This document shows, one piece after another, positions 22,529-32,440 of a stretch of DNA of 64,000 nt (the first letter of the stretch is position 1; each line of letters opens with the position of its first letter). The DNA is from Cryphonectria parasitica EP155 (lineage: Eukaryota > Ascomycota > Sordariomycetes > Diaporthales > Cryphonectriaceae). The stretch is from NCBI RefSeq assembly GCF_011745365.1, contig NW_024468910.1, forward strand, positions 1,764,068 through 1,828,067. The letters run 5' to 3'. A program made the position numbers and the translations under genes. Below the pieces are notes generated by a model. The model made no database searches, had not been told where the DNA came from, and saw only the letters and a list, made by a program, of their open reading frames with translations.

Positions 22529-23998
22529 CTACGGAACGTCCTGAACCGACGACTCTCGTCCAAGAACCTTCTTCACCTTGGCCAGCATCTCCTCGTCTCC
22601 TTCGTCTTCTCTGTTCCGATCCGTTCATGTTGGCGCAGCCGAGCAGACAGAGCTGGGCTGCTCAGTCCTCCGAGGGCGCTGGCGGTCTCGTGGGCTCGGG
22701 TCTTCCACGTTCTCTTGACTGCTTTCCGCGAGCCGGAGCGACTCCCTCGTGACATCTCTGAGCGCTCCAACGGCTTCCTCGGATCCATACACAGCATGCT
22801 ATCCAGCAGCAGACGGTTCCAGGTCGTCATGCTGTATCTGATAGCGCCTCAGGGCCTGACGGATAATGTGTCTTTGCACCAGAGTGTGCTATCCTTAAAC
22901 ATGCCTGTCTGTGTATACTTGGGCTGGCTGGCTGCCTGCAAAGCTTCACAATGACAGCGCTGATGAGTTGTTCCAACAAGGATGTTGTGCTGTACTCCCT
23001 CCTCCTTGGACACACCCAGATCAGACAGCTTGATAACAATGCCATCAGAGCTACAATGCTCAAAGAGTATAGTATTGTTGCTGGATATCGCAGTAGATTG
23101 ATTCGCAGGTCGAGGTCGTCAAGATAAGCAGCTGCCGGCGTGGCTTGCTTCAATATATATAGCGACACTTTGCTTCCTAAAAAGTACTCGTCCCTTTTAA
23201 GATAGTCGCTAATCGAACCCCCCCAGGGACATACTCGATTCGCAGCGTCGGCAGTTGGGCCCATCATCCGAGCTGAGCAGCTTTATAATATGGGGGCTGG
23301 TAAGGAACAAAGGGAAGGTTAGTTAGGTTGATAAAGAGAAACAAGAGGAGGGAAAATGGGGATTGGGAACAACTTCACATGCGAGACTCGACAGAGCAAG
23401 AGTGCCTCCTTGCTTCCCACTTCTTGATGTGGACTCTGGCCTAGCCCCTTTCACGGGCACCTTTTGAATCCAACTCGTCTCTTGTCCTGACGACAATTTG
23501 AAACTTGGACCTCCTTGGTGAACCTTTTGATTATAAAAGCGGGGCCTTTGTCTTGCAGGAAACTCGTGGCCACCAATGGTCCACTCGAAATTGATCCGGG
23601 GTGGTCTTCCATCCACGCATGTTCCGATCGTCGAGCCCATGTCTTTCACAATAAAGGTAGTAGTCGTCGTTAATAAAAGGTCGGTCAGGGAGAAGTGGCG
23701 GAAACTGACGCCGGGGGGAAGCTTGGGCAAGACTATGTCTGCCTTTGGGGTCCCAGCCAGCCTCAAGGCCGCCGCCGCCTTTGCCGCCGCCTTTGCCATT
23801 TGGCACGTCGCTGAGCGAGATTACCCGAGGCAAGCTGTGTAGGTAGTCGAGGCTTGTCGTCCTGCTCCTCGGGCACCTCGGTGGGCACGGGTCCGTCCGT
23901 GGAGCGAGACGACGGGAGGGCATATCCCCTGTGTCGCCGAATTGAGTTGGGACTTTGGACGTGCTGGGCTTTCGGGCATGGAGCTGCTGGTGGACCAA
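22529..23998 (-). pseudogene. Broken FHA-domain protein kinase
   Basis: Read 5' to 3' on the minus strand. An FHA-like segment comes first (about 23780-23560): L-P-P-G-V-S-F-R-H-F-S-L, then F-I-V-K-D-M-G-S-T-I-G-T and W-T-I-G-G-H-E-F, the S-x-R-H and G-S-x-x-G-T core of the fold. Kinase pieces follow in shifted frames: I-K-L-S-D-L-G-V-S with the DFG-equivalent D-L-G at 23022-23014, an activation-loop G-T-T, and the C-lobe L-L-D-S-M-L-C-M-D-P-R-K near 22810. The tail ends at the stop 22531-22529. Around 23085 the catalytic loop Y-C-D-I / S-S-N-N lies in two frames, consistent with a small deletion. Coding traces further upstream (to about 24570) may be its N-terminus. Clearly not translatable as one protein. 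Confidence 0.65.
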
Positions 23999-24571
23999 GG
24001 CCTAATGATGGTAGGGACGTGCCCGACGATGCAAGGCAGTCAGGTGGTCGTAGATGTCGGAGAAGCGATCCCCTTCTTGTTATTTCGCAGTGACCTTCTT
24101 GGAGAGGCGCGTAAATATCTCGGAGCGCTGCAGACACGAGACCGCCTCTCGGAGAAGCTGATGGACACAAAAGGGCGAGCTCGTCGAGGGCTAAGCTGTC
24201 TCAGCTCGGCGCAGAAAATCCGTCCTTGACCCCCCGGGGGGCACTCGAGGCTGCTGCTGCTGTCGACATGGTGGGCCGAGCCGGCGAGCTGTCTCCGCGC
24301 GAGCTGTCAGCCGTCGACAATGGCAATGTCGTCCTGGAGCTCCGAGATTGCGTCTCTTGGTTCTCTCTCGTGTCCCAGCTTCTCCGGGTGGTTGTAGACG
24401 TCGGTGTCGAGAGACATGATGGTCAGTCCTGGCGTGTGTTGTGTTTCGCCAACAAACTTGTTGAGAGAGAAGAGTCAGGTCCGGAGGAGTCTTGCTATAA
24501 AAAGAAACACAAGCTCGACAGAGGAGGCTATCTCTTGCGCATTCCCACCGTGTCAGTAGCCATAGCAGCAA
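23999..24571 (-). pseudogene. Helical coding traces upstream of the broken FHA-kinase
   Basis: Short minus-strand segments have coding character in different frames: E-K-L-G-H-E-R-E-P-R-D-A-I-S-E-L-Q (about 24390-24330), H-Q-L-L-R-E-A-V-S-C-L-Q-R-S-E-I-F (about 24165-24110) and F-S-D-I-Y-D-H-L-T-A-L-H-R-R (about 24068-24025). They may be the N-terminal helical part of the FHA-kinase relic or a separate relic. Stops and frame changes separate them. Confidence 0.3.
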
Positions 24572-26348
24572 AAGATGCGATGCTCACCATCCCTCCCGCC
24601 CCCCCCCAAATTGAACATGGATGCCATTTGTAGTGGAGGGAGTCTGATCATGTGGGAGAGTTTGGCTCTGTGTGTTTGCAGCACTGGGTTCGTGACAAAA
24701 ATGCCTGTGGCTGTTTGGTGTCGTTCTGTAGTGATTATAAAGACATGCTCTGTTGGCCATGTTATTTTATTCCTTTCCGCTGTTCTGGTTAAATCTACAA
24801 TCTTTCAGGCGTAAAACCATCCCACGGCAAAACATCGGATCGATCTTGAACAATAGCAAGCGCCAGCAAACGTCCTTACCCAGCAGCCCATCGCCGGGGC
24901 CTTTCCTCCACGGGGGGCCCGCCGGCCGTGGCTGAGATGCAACAGGTCTACAAGTACCAAAAGGCGTAAAGTGAGATCCGTTGCCCGCACCCCCTGCCCC
25001 CAAGCACTTGACGCCCTCACCACAAGCTACAACATGCTCCCCCGACGATGCAGCTCAGCTCCCAGTTTCGGAATCAACACCTGGCAGCCCTGAGCAGCAG
25101 CAGCATCCACCCAGGCTTTCAAGGTTGAGAACAAGTTCAGCATTCACCTTTGTGTGTACGCTTGCACGGCCACATATTTACATCATGGGCGACAAGGGCT
25201 AGTTCCACCCCCTACGAGTTCCGCAGCAGCAGCAGCAGCAGCAGCAGCGTTTGCGGAGCTGAAAAAAAGAGGGGCGTTTCGCAGCACGCCCGAGATGAAG
25301 AATTGACAATCACAGAAATTCTTTGTCGACTCTTAAGCTCAGCCCAGACTGTGTCAACGAGAAAGTGGTCGTGGATGTGATTGCGCAAGCACGGAAGCCT
25401 TCAACTGAGGCCGGGCGGATAAGCTGGTGGTGGATGCTTCAGCATGCAATCGTATCAGCATTAGATACTTCCCAGTCATGTCTGCTTGACTCCCAAGTTT
25501 GTGCATGCTTCCTTTTCTCGTGTTCCTGAAGTCACTATAACTTTAATCATCCAAGCTGTTCCACTCCTCTTCATGGTTTATTAGTTTTAACCAAGCTTCT
25601 CTCTCCACTTCCATATGATCCCATTCCTTCATCTGGGCGCCCGCTCTCGCCCTCTTCACGCAGTTCCCAATTCGGCAACGGTGGTCAGGGTTCGTTGCAA
25701 CTTCTATAGCCCCAGTAAGCCTTCGGGGGGGGGAAAAAAAAAGCAGCTATGACTGTTTCCGTTGTCCAAGCTGAGCATGTCCAAGACAAGGCTTCTTGAG
25801 GGGTATGCTGCATGGCTCGATGCTGAAGATGGTCTTCGCCTCGAAGAAGCGGGATAGAAGAAGAACCTTTTCGAACTTTGCTACAGAGAGGCTGGGAGGG
25901 ATCTCTCTCCGGGTCCACCAGTGCTGGGATGGGCCTTCTTCTTCTTCTTCTCCTTATCGAGATGTAGCTTCTTCTGCAGCCGGCTCTTGGGCAGAGAAAT
26001 CGAGGAACTGTAGCTCCAGGCACGGAGGGGGCCTGGCTGTTTCCTCTCTCTCTTCCGCTTAGCAGCGGTAGCTGTTCTCTGCTTGTTGACGGGCTGCGGC
26101 CTTGGGAGGTCTTGGGGAATAGCCATCTTGGCCTCTAGTACCTGGTGAATCAGTAGATCCAGTAGCTGATCTGAGCAACCAGGCCTTCATCAGTGGAGCT
26201 GGAAATAAGTTCTTTGGGCGCTTCAGCGCTATCCAGTTGGTCCTCCGGGTTCTGCCTGAGGAGCAGGAGGATGTCGGCGTCGGCGGCGGCTATCGTGGAC
26301 TTCAGTTTCCGCCCATCCGTAGTTTCCGCCCACCCCGGCCAGCCACAC
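24572..26348. other. No clear gene; scattered coding-like traces
   Basis: Contains an AGC microsatellite (about 25223-25247) and CTT repeats near 25936. A minus-strand open segment (26362-26150) with A-A-A-D-A-D-I-L-L-L-L and a basic segment near 26100-26030 look weakly coding but cannot be joined into a model. Confidence 0.35.
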
Positions 26349-26500
26349 CTGTTATGACCCATCCGACATGCAGGTCACGAAAACAGGGCCCCGCCAAACA
26401 AAGGGATCGAGCGCTAACAACCCAACAGCGATCCTTCCCTCCTTCATAACCCTAACCCTAGGTTACGTAATCCTTGTTGGTCGTCCGACGTTGACACACC
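26349..26500. repeat. Partial, inverted copy of the dispersed LTR-like repeat
   Basis: Starts TGTTATGACCCATCC, the reverse complement of the end of the copy at 26634-26967. After about 45 bp of this inverted end it changes to direct-orientation sequence of the same family (CCCTAACCCTAGGTTACGTA, 26446 on). It therefore looks like a rearranged or nested copy. Confidence 0.65.
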
Positions 26501-26633
26501 TGTGTAATGGAGCAACTGCAGTAATCCCGAAGATTCCTAAATACCAAAGAGGTTTATGCTAACAAGAGCGGTGCCAAAGTACAGGCCTTGAATACGGAAA
26601 CAAACTGGAGTCTGAATGCACGTATCTTACTGC

Positions 26634-26967
26634 CTTTGGGGGGCTATTCAAGTGTATATGTCAAATAAATACTTAGATTGACAACTGAAGAGTTATATAC
26701 AATGATCTATCTAATGGTAATGAACGTGTCCTTCTATATTCAGCTCTTCATCGTGTGTTGGTGGTCTTGGTTCTTGTTGGATCACCTGGATCACCTGGTC
26801 TGGCTCGCTGTGATGCAGTGAGTGGCTCACTTGGGAGTTGGTGGTCCTAACCCTAACCCTTTCTTATGTATAATCCTTGCTGACTTGTCCGATGTTGAGT
26901 CGTGACATCCTGGTTCTTCCGTTGGTGGGACCTGTTTCGTGACCTGCATGTTGGATGGGTCATAACA
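26634..26967. repeat. Dispersed LTR-like repeat, copy 1
   Basis: Begins TGCCTTTGGG and ends GGGTCATAACA (TG...CA). It shares blocks with copies at 49590 and 62640: CTATTCAAGTGT, AATACTTAGATTGAC, ATCTATCTAATGGTAATGAA, a CCCTAACCCT telomere-like motif, and CCTG(T)nGTGACCTGCATG. Sequence upstream (from about 26514, GCTAACAAGAGCGGTG) is also shared with the 62.5-kb copy. No ORF inside. Confidence 0.75.
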
Positions 26968-27773
26968 GGAGGAAAGTGGGGGAGGGGGGGGGGGACAACG
27001 TCTGAGTAGGGAAATCAGGTACCCGTGGGTCTCAGCCCTCCTGACCCACTACCTCCGTCTTACGCACGTCAACGTCTACCAATTTAACCCGATTTAGTAT
27101 AGTGCCAAGCAAGCACTTAAAAATTCGCGAGCTTCAGCAAGTGGATCGCCGGAGTTCTGCCTCTTCACACCCTAGCTGTGATAAACCAATGAAGGCTGTC
27201 GCGAGCCAACCCTCAGCTCGGGGCTGCTACCGGGCCGCTACCGGGCCGCTACCTAAAGATCTTGGCTTGAGCTGGCGCAAGGGTGATAATCTTTGCTCAG
27301 CTTATACCCGTTTCAGCCGAAACCTATTATTATGGGCCCATCCAAGATGCAGGGTCCCAGGACGGGCCACACGGAACAAGTGGACCAGACATCAGGATCC
27401 AAACATCCAACACGGTGCTTACATAACCTAGTGTTGAATTACAAATTCAGCCAATCAGAAGAGGACCGCAAGGACTGCAAGCGGTCCTACCGATCTAAAC
27501 CTTGGACCGCAGCGACTGCTATTGACTCTGGCAGTAGACTGAAGAGCAGTGCCTTCCAAGGGGGGGGGGGGGGGTTTACCAGAGGCTGTTGATTCTTGAT
27601 AACCTGAGAGTGAGGTAGAGTCAAAATGCACTGTCCTCCTTCGCCAAAGTATATAGATGCCTTCGTATAATCTAGAATGCTCTCCCTTTTTCCTTTTCTT
27701 TATCATTCATTCTTGTCTCCTCTCGTTTCTCAATCATGGCTTACCTTCCATAGTGAACTTTTTTCTCTCACAG
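26968..27773. other. No gene recognised
   Basis: Includes G-runs (26985-26993, 27560-27573) and a short CTACCGGGCCG duplication (27224-27252). Frames here are short and show no domain. A pyrimidine tract ending CTCTCACAG (27774 boundary) looks like a splice acceptor for the small exon that follows. Confidence 0.4.
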
Positions 27774-28164
27774 ATGACCTCGGCAAGCAAAGTGCTGAAT
27801 TGCTATGAGCTGCGCTGTTGCTGCTGCCCTGAGAAACCAAAAAGTTCAGCTGCTAGAACCAAGTGCTATATGCTTCGAGTAGATACGCTCGAATGCTCCA
27901 AGAAACAAACCGTAAGTTACCTACCTGCCTTTATTCAGCACAGAGATAACAAATGCCGAAAAGAACTCAACCTCCCTAGATCGCGACATTTGTTCCACAG
28001 GGAATCTAGAATCCCTGTCAGATGACGACTTCCACTACACCGAGCATGAGAACGTGTCCTCGATCGACAACCAACACTCTACCCAGATACAGAAAATAAT
28101 CCTCGAGATACTTTATTACAGACTTATTCTGGGGCTATATAGTATATATAAGCAAGCTGGATGT
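27774..28164 (+). pseudogene. Small Cys-rich coding fragment
   Basis: An open exon (27774-27911) starts M-T-S-A-S-K-V-L-N-C-Y-E-L-R-C-C-C-C and ends at a perfect GTAAGT donor. A following segment (about 28003-28164) reads N-L-E-S-L-S-D-D-D-F-H-Y-T-E-H-E-N. The acceptor CCACAG at 28000 does not join them in phase; it gives a stop after two codons. Either the gene encodes a very short protein or this is a relic. The four consecutive Cys are notable. Family unknown. Confidence 0.3.
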
Positions 28165-29289
28165 ATAGGTAGCTTATAATCTTGTTATCGCTATAGCAGT
28201 TGAATATAACTTGGTTGCAATCTTTAACAAAGTCCTGAAATTATACCAAACATCTCGGAGGGGGCAGGTTCGTTGTCCGTTTCTGTAGTGTCAGCTTCCG
28301 AGCCATCTATAGGCACGTCTCCCCCAGCACTCCTAGTCTTCAGAGTCAATACGGCAAGGATAACGTTCTTAATCTCCCTGTACATTAGCATCTGTCTTGC
28401 CGTATTCCAAAATTGTATTGTTGTTAGAAATCGCTATTTGACTGCCTATTGTATTCCAGCCTTTAGCACATTGAGAGATCGTAGGATCAAGCCGCGTAAT
28501 AAAGTCAGATTTGGTTGCATTGTAGTCGGCTATCATTTAATCTACAGGCTGGGGAAGAGGCATCTCCTCCTCATGTTTATTGGAGACAATGAAAAAAATA
28601 CCATGTAATTTTGACAAAAGTGAACTCCAGATGTGGCGAATTATGCTGATTGCCGTTCAAAATAAGATCGAAAAGCATGAGAATACTATCGCATGCCAGA
28701 CCAGACAATGCACAGCCACCAAACTATAACAGGATGTGCGTGTCGTCGGTTCTATCTTGTAGAGCTCCATGACGATGATTGCGGCTGGCTTGGATTTGAA
28801 TATGCGTCAACCCATATCAAATGCGTAAGACCCTGATTGCCGCTGTTGTTCGAATAATGCTAAACGAGAATAGACGTCTGGGCGCTGGTCAGGGGGACAT
28901 GAAAACCGTAGTGTCTGGACATGTTCGGCACTGACTTGAAGACTCAGATCTTGTAGAATGCAGCGAGGATCTTGCGAACAGTGTCTGGAGAAGATGCGGA
29001 AAGGGGGCCGGAAGGGAGATGGCAGCGGTTCGGGTTCTGGAGGAAAAGGAGGTTCTGCTGCTAACAATAAATCCCCTCCATGTCTCTTAATACAGAATAA
29101 TCTAGGCTTATTATCTCCAATAGTGTGACGGGCATGTTCCCTGTCAAAGGTGCAAGAACAGTGCTTTGGTCTGTACAGTAACCAGCACACGAAAAGTATC
29201 TAATAAACGGTTTACTGCAGAGTATGTATGAGCTTTGCGAATTTTATTGCTATACTAGTCCTCTATCGTCTAATTTTGGGTTATCTTTT
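28165..29289. other. AT-rich, no gene model supported
   Basis: A minus-strand open segment (29190-28807, Pro- and Arg-rich middle) is the longest frame but shows no domain and no splice logic. The region immediately before 29290 (GTATGT at 29222, TTTTAG near 29291) looks like an intron leading into the fragment below. Confidence 0.35.
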
Positions 29290-29862
29290 AGGTATGCAGA
29301 AGTTCTAGCAAATACCCATACAACACTTATCGCTACTATCAGAAAGTTGTATTCCATGGTTCGGAGCAGCCAGCCACGGAACCTTGGTGAGCCTGATATA
29401 AATGGTGATGGACAGCCTTCAGCATACGACATTTTGCACAAACTAGGCTGTATACGACTCGATAGCGTTATGGATCTCCAGAATGCTGTGGCTTTGGAAA
29501 GTCTAGATATAAGGCTTCAATCAGGATCTGAAGAGCGACAAGACAATGCAGGAAGACCGCAAATTGGTGTTGAATCAGTACCCGACCCCAGCTCGGTCGA
29601 TACAGAATGCTCAAGCTCATCTCAAACTGCTCATACAATTTCTGCTGATCATCCAGCACATCTTGGGAACTATCCATCCAATTGGGCTTATCCGATCGAT
29701 ACGCCATGGAATTCCTCAGCCTTTGTGGGATCGGAGTTTTTGGGAAGCATGGAATTGTCAAATGATAGCACAGATTTGGAGAGAGCAAGAGAAGCAATCA
29801 ATCCAATGGCACTTGCCGAATATGACGCAGATATCAAGGTTGGCTCTGTGATACAGTGGTAG
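29290..29862 (+). pseudogene. C-terminal fragment resembling a fungal transcription factor
   Basis: The segment Y-A-E-V-L-A-N-T-H-T-T-L-I-A-T-I-R-K-L-Y-S-M-V, followed by L-G-E-P-D-I-N-G-D-G-Q-P and H-K-L-G-C-I-R, is the kind of short block seen in C-terminal parts of fungal zinc-cluster or C2H2 regulators (recalled pattern). A Ser/Asp-rich tail of about 120 residues follows, ending at the stop 29860-29862. No DNA-binding domain was found upstream on this strand, so it appears truncated. The Fot1 element starts 98 bp downstream. Confidence 0.4.
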
Positions 29863-29959
29863 AAAGCTGGAGAAACTTGTAGTAAGTGAGAATGTTGGAA
29901 TTATAGCGCTTTCGGAAAATAGCTGTCCGCCTGGCTGGGAGTCAGACAGTGAGCATATA

Positions 29960-31804
29960 AGTCAAAGCACCCCCTTGTTGGCACCCCTGAACAGCCACAC
30001 CGCCATTTCCACCACCTTTACTTTTACAGAGTTTCCTCAACCAATTCTTATTCAAATGACTTCATCTCTTCACAGAACCTCGATATGCCTAAAAAAAAGC
30101 CGTATACCGAATTTGAGCTTGCCCAGGCCATCGAGGCTATCGGAAAGGGCTTGTCACAGAAACAGGCCTCACGCGAGTACGGCATACCAAGGTCTACTCT
30201 TCAACAACGTCTAGCAGGAAGAGAATCGCATCAAACAGCCCATCAATACCAGCAAAGGCTCTCTTTTACTCAGGAAAAGCAGTTAGCTGAATGGATCCTC
30301 GTCCAGGAAAGCCTAGGGCTCCCACCTAGCCACTCCGAACTTAAGCATTTTGCTCAGAGGATTCTCGAGGTCCAAAAAGACTCTCAAGGGCTAGGAAAGA
30401 AGTGGACTGAGGGCTTTTTGAAGAGAATTCCAGAGATACACGTTCGAAAGAATCGACGGATTGCCTCTGAACGGATCAATAGAGCTACAACAGAGATAAT
30501 ACAGCCTTGGTTCCGTCTTTTTGATCTTCCTCAAGTTCAAGCCATCAAGCCAGCTAATCGATGGAATATGGATGAGGCTGGGATAGTTGAGGGCCAAGGA
30601 GAGAATGGATTAGTCCTCGGTGGCTCTTCTTCACGTTCAATTCATCGAAAAGAGCCTGGGTCGAGGTCCTGGACTTCTTTCCTCGAGTGTATCTCTGCTA
30701 CAGGCGCCTATCTTCTTCCTCTGGTGATTTTCAAAGGGAAAACGGTTCAACAACAGTGGTTTCCTCTCCTCTTGGACTCTTTCAAGGGCTGGCAGTTTAC
30801 ATCTACGAGAAACGGCTGGACTGACAACGCTATGGCACTTGAATGGATGGAAAAGATCTTCATCCCTGGCAGCAAGCCAGCAGACCCCTCAGAGGCTAGA
30901 CTATTAGTCCTGGATGGCCACGGCAGCCATACAACTGACGAGTTTATGTGGCAATGCTATGAAAACAATATCCTGTTGATTTACCTTCCTCCTCATACCT
31001 CTCACGTACTTCAACCCCTCGATCTAGGAGTCTTCTCGTTTCTCAAGAGGGCATACAGACGAAGAGTCAGTCATACAAGCCAGTGGGGGGATTCAACAGT
31101 GCTAGGAAAGCGTTTATTCCTCGAGAACTATCGCGAGGCTCGTTTGGAAGGTCTTTCTAGTCAGAAGATCAGATCAGGGTGGAAAGCTTCTGGTTTATGG
31201 CCTGTGAGACCCTCCAAGCCACTCTTGAGCTCTCTTCTCCTTGCCAGCACTCCTCAGCACACTCAGGCTAGGGCGAATTCAAGTTCAAAAGCATCAACAG
31301 CATCTCAGCTTACCCAGGAAGCTTTCTCAAGCCTACCAGTCATCTTTTCAACTCCTCGCAAGGCTAAAGACCTATACTACCAGCTACAGAAGAATCGGCA
31401 GCAACTTTCATCAGCTCCAATGCAACGAGTATTGTTTAGGAAGATACAAAAAGCACTCAACGAGAGGGACTTCGAACTGGCAAGAGCTCTGGAGAAGAAC
31501 GAGGTACTGGAAAAGCAGGCTGAGACTACAAGGCCAACTAAAAGAAGGAAGGTAGATACAAGCCCAAATTCGAGGTTTGCGGATATTGAAGATATACAGA
31601 GGGCTCAAAATGCAGTCAATAGGAATGTTAATAGTCAGGATGAAGAGAGCGATATCGAATTACCTACTGATGAAGAGGACTGCATCATGGTAAGTGAATA
31701 GGAAGTGAAATGTATATAAAACAATATATATATATAAGTGGGTGATATGGCTGTTCAGGGGTGCTAATAAGGGGGGGGGGTGCCAACAAGGGGGTGCTTT
31801 GACT
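29960..31804 (+). mobile_element. Fot1/pogo-like DNA transposon, apparently intact
   Basis: The 1,845-bp element is bounded by AGTCAAAGCACCCCCTTGTT at the left and its inverse at the right, each next to a TA target duplication (29958-29959 and 31805-31806). The right inverted repeat carries an extra 18-bp block (a C-run plus TTATTAG) absent from the left one, so the ends are unequal. It carries one uninterrupted transposase gene. Confidence 0.9.
30085..31701 (+). CDS. Fot1/pogo family transposase
   Basis: A 538-residue, intron-free protein. An N-terminal Psq-type helix-turn-helix (residues about 5-50, with S-Q-K-Q-A-S-R-E-Y-G-I-P-R-S-T-L) is followed by a CENP-B-type HTH (about 60-125). The DDE_1 domain has the three catalytic acids in place: D163 (N-M-D-E-A-G), D277 (L-D-G-H-G-S-H) and D313 (Q-P-L-D-L-G-V-F). 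The C-terminus is basic and coiled (R-P-T-K-R-R-K-V-D). It would bind the inverted repeats and move the element by cut-and-paste into TA sites. Length and domains match autonomous Fot1 elements, so it may be active. Confidence 0.9.
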   Translation: MPKKKPYTEFELAQAIEAIGKGLSQKQASREYGIPRSTLQQRLAGRESHQTAHQYQQRLSFTQEKQLAEWILVQESLGLPPSHSELKHFAQRILEVQKDSQGLGKKWTEGFLKRIPEIHVRKNRRIASERINRATTEIIQPWFRLFDLPQVQAIKPANRWNMDEAGIVEGQGENGLVLGGSSSRSIHRKEPGSRSWTSFLECISATGAYLLPLVIFKGKTVQQQWFPLLLDSFKGWQFTSTRNGWTDNAMALEWMEKIFIPGSKPADPSEARLLVLDGHGSHTTDEFMWQCYENNILLIYLPPHTSHVLQPLDLGVFSFLKRAYRRRVSHTSQWGDSTVLGKRLFLENYREARLEGLSSQKIRSGWKASGLWPVRPSKPLLSSLLLASTPQHTQARANSSSKASTASQLTQEAFSSLPVIFSTPRKAKDLYYQLQKNRQQLSSAPMQRVLFRKIQKALNERDFELARALEKNEVLEKQAETTRPTKRRKVDTSPNSRFADIEDIQRAQNAVNRNVNSQDEESDIELPTDEEDCIMVSE

Positions 31805-32440
31805 TATGGCTAGCAGAATCTTGCATCGCATGGCCTCAAGGTCAGCAGATGGCGATCAGGCAAATATGCCAGGCTTGAGCCCTCTAGAGAAAGAAAAATT
31901 ACGATTGCTATGAACAGGGTTCAGTAGCAGTACGGAATAATAAAGAGCATCTTTATCATGAAAGAAGCTGGAGTTGAGGAGAGACTATTTGTGTGAGTCC
32001 GACCGTCTACGCAGCTATATAGGCCATAGTCCCTTTATGGGAAATGAACTGTATTGGACTGCGCTGAGGGAAGGAAAAGGAAGGAAAAGAAAGGAAAACA
32101 GCTGGCTATCTGAGGCTATAGACAGAGGTTGGCTGGCGATAGTGGGGCCAGTGACTCACCTGGCCTCGCACACCCTTCCAGTCAGCTGGGAGTCTCAAAT
32201 ACACGCTATTTGAATGGGGCCCAGTGAGCCTCGGAGTAGCTTAGAAACTAACGCATCTAAAAATCCTCCACCTTGAAGACATGATAAGCAACCTCCTCGT
32301 AATGGGCTCTGTGGGTGTTGAGGTATTAGTTAGACCGCTATCCCAACGGTGGTCTTGTGATAACTAGTGAGGCTATATTGGAACTTGCCTCTTCAGCGCC
32401 TCGACAGCGTCCCGGTTGTGTGCCCTGGAGGTATCTTCAC
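31805..32440. other. No gene recognised
   Basis: Short frames only. A purine-rich AAGGAAAAG patch lies near 32070-32100. This is the 3' flank of the zinc-finger/patatin relic on the minus strand and the right flank of the Fot1 element. Confidence 0.4.

Noticed and set aside
29224..29289. Using the ATG at 29224 as the start of the transcription-factor-like fragment
   Set aside because: The stretch begins with a GTATGT donor and ends TTTTAG, so it reads as an intron; coding pattern starts only after it.
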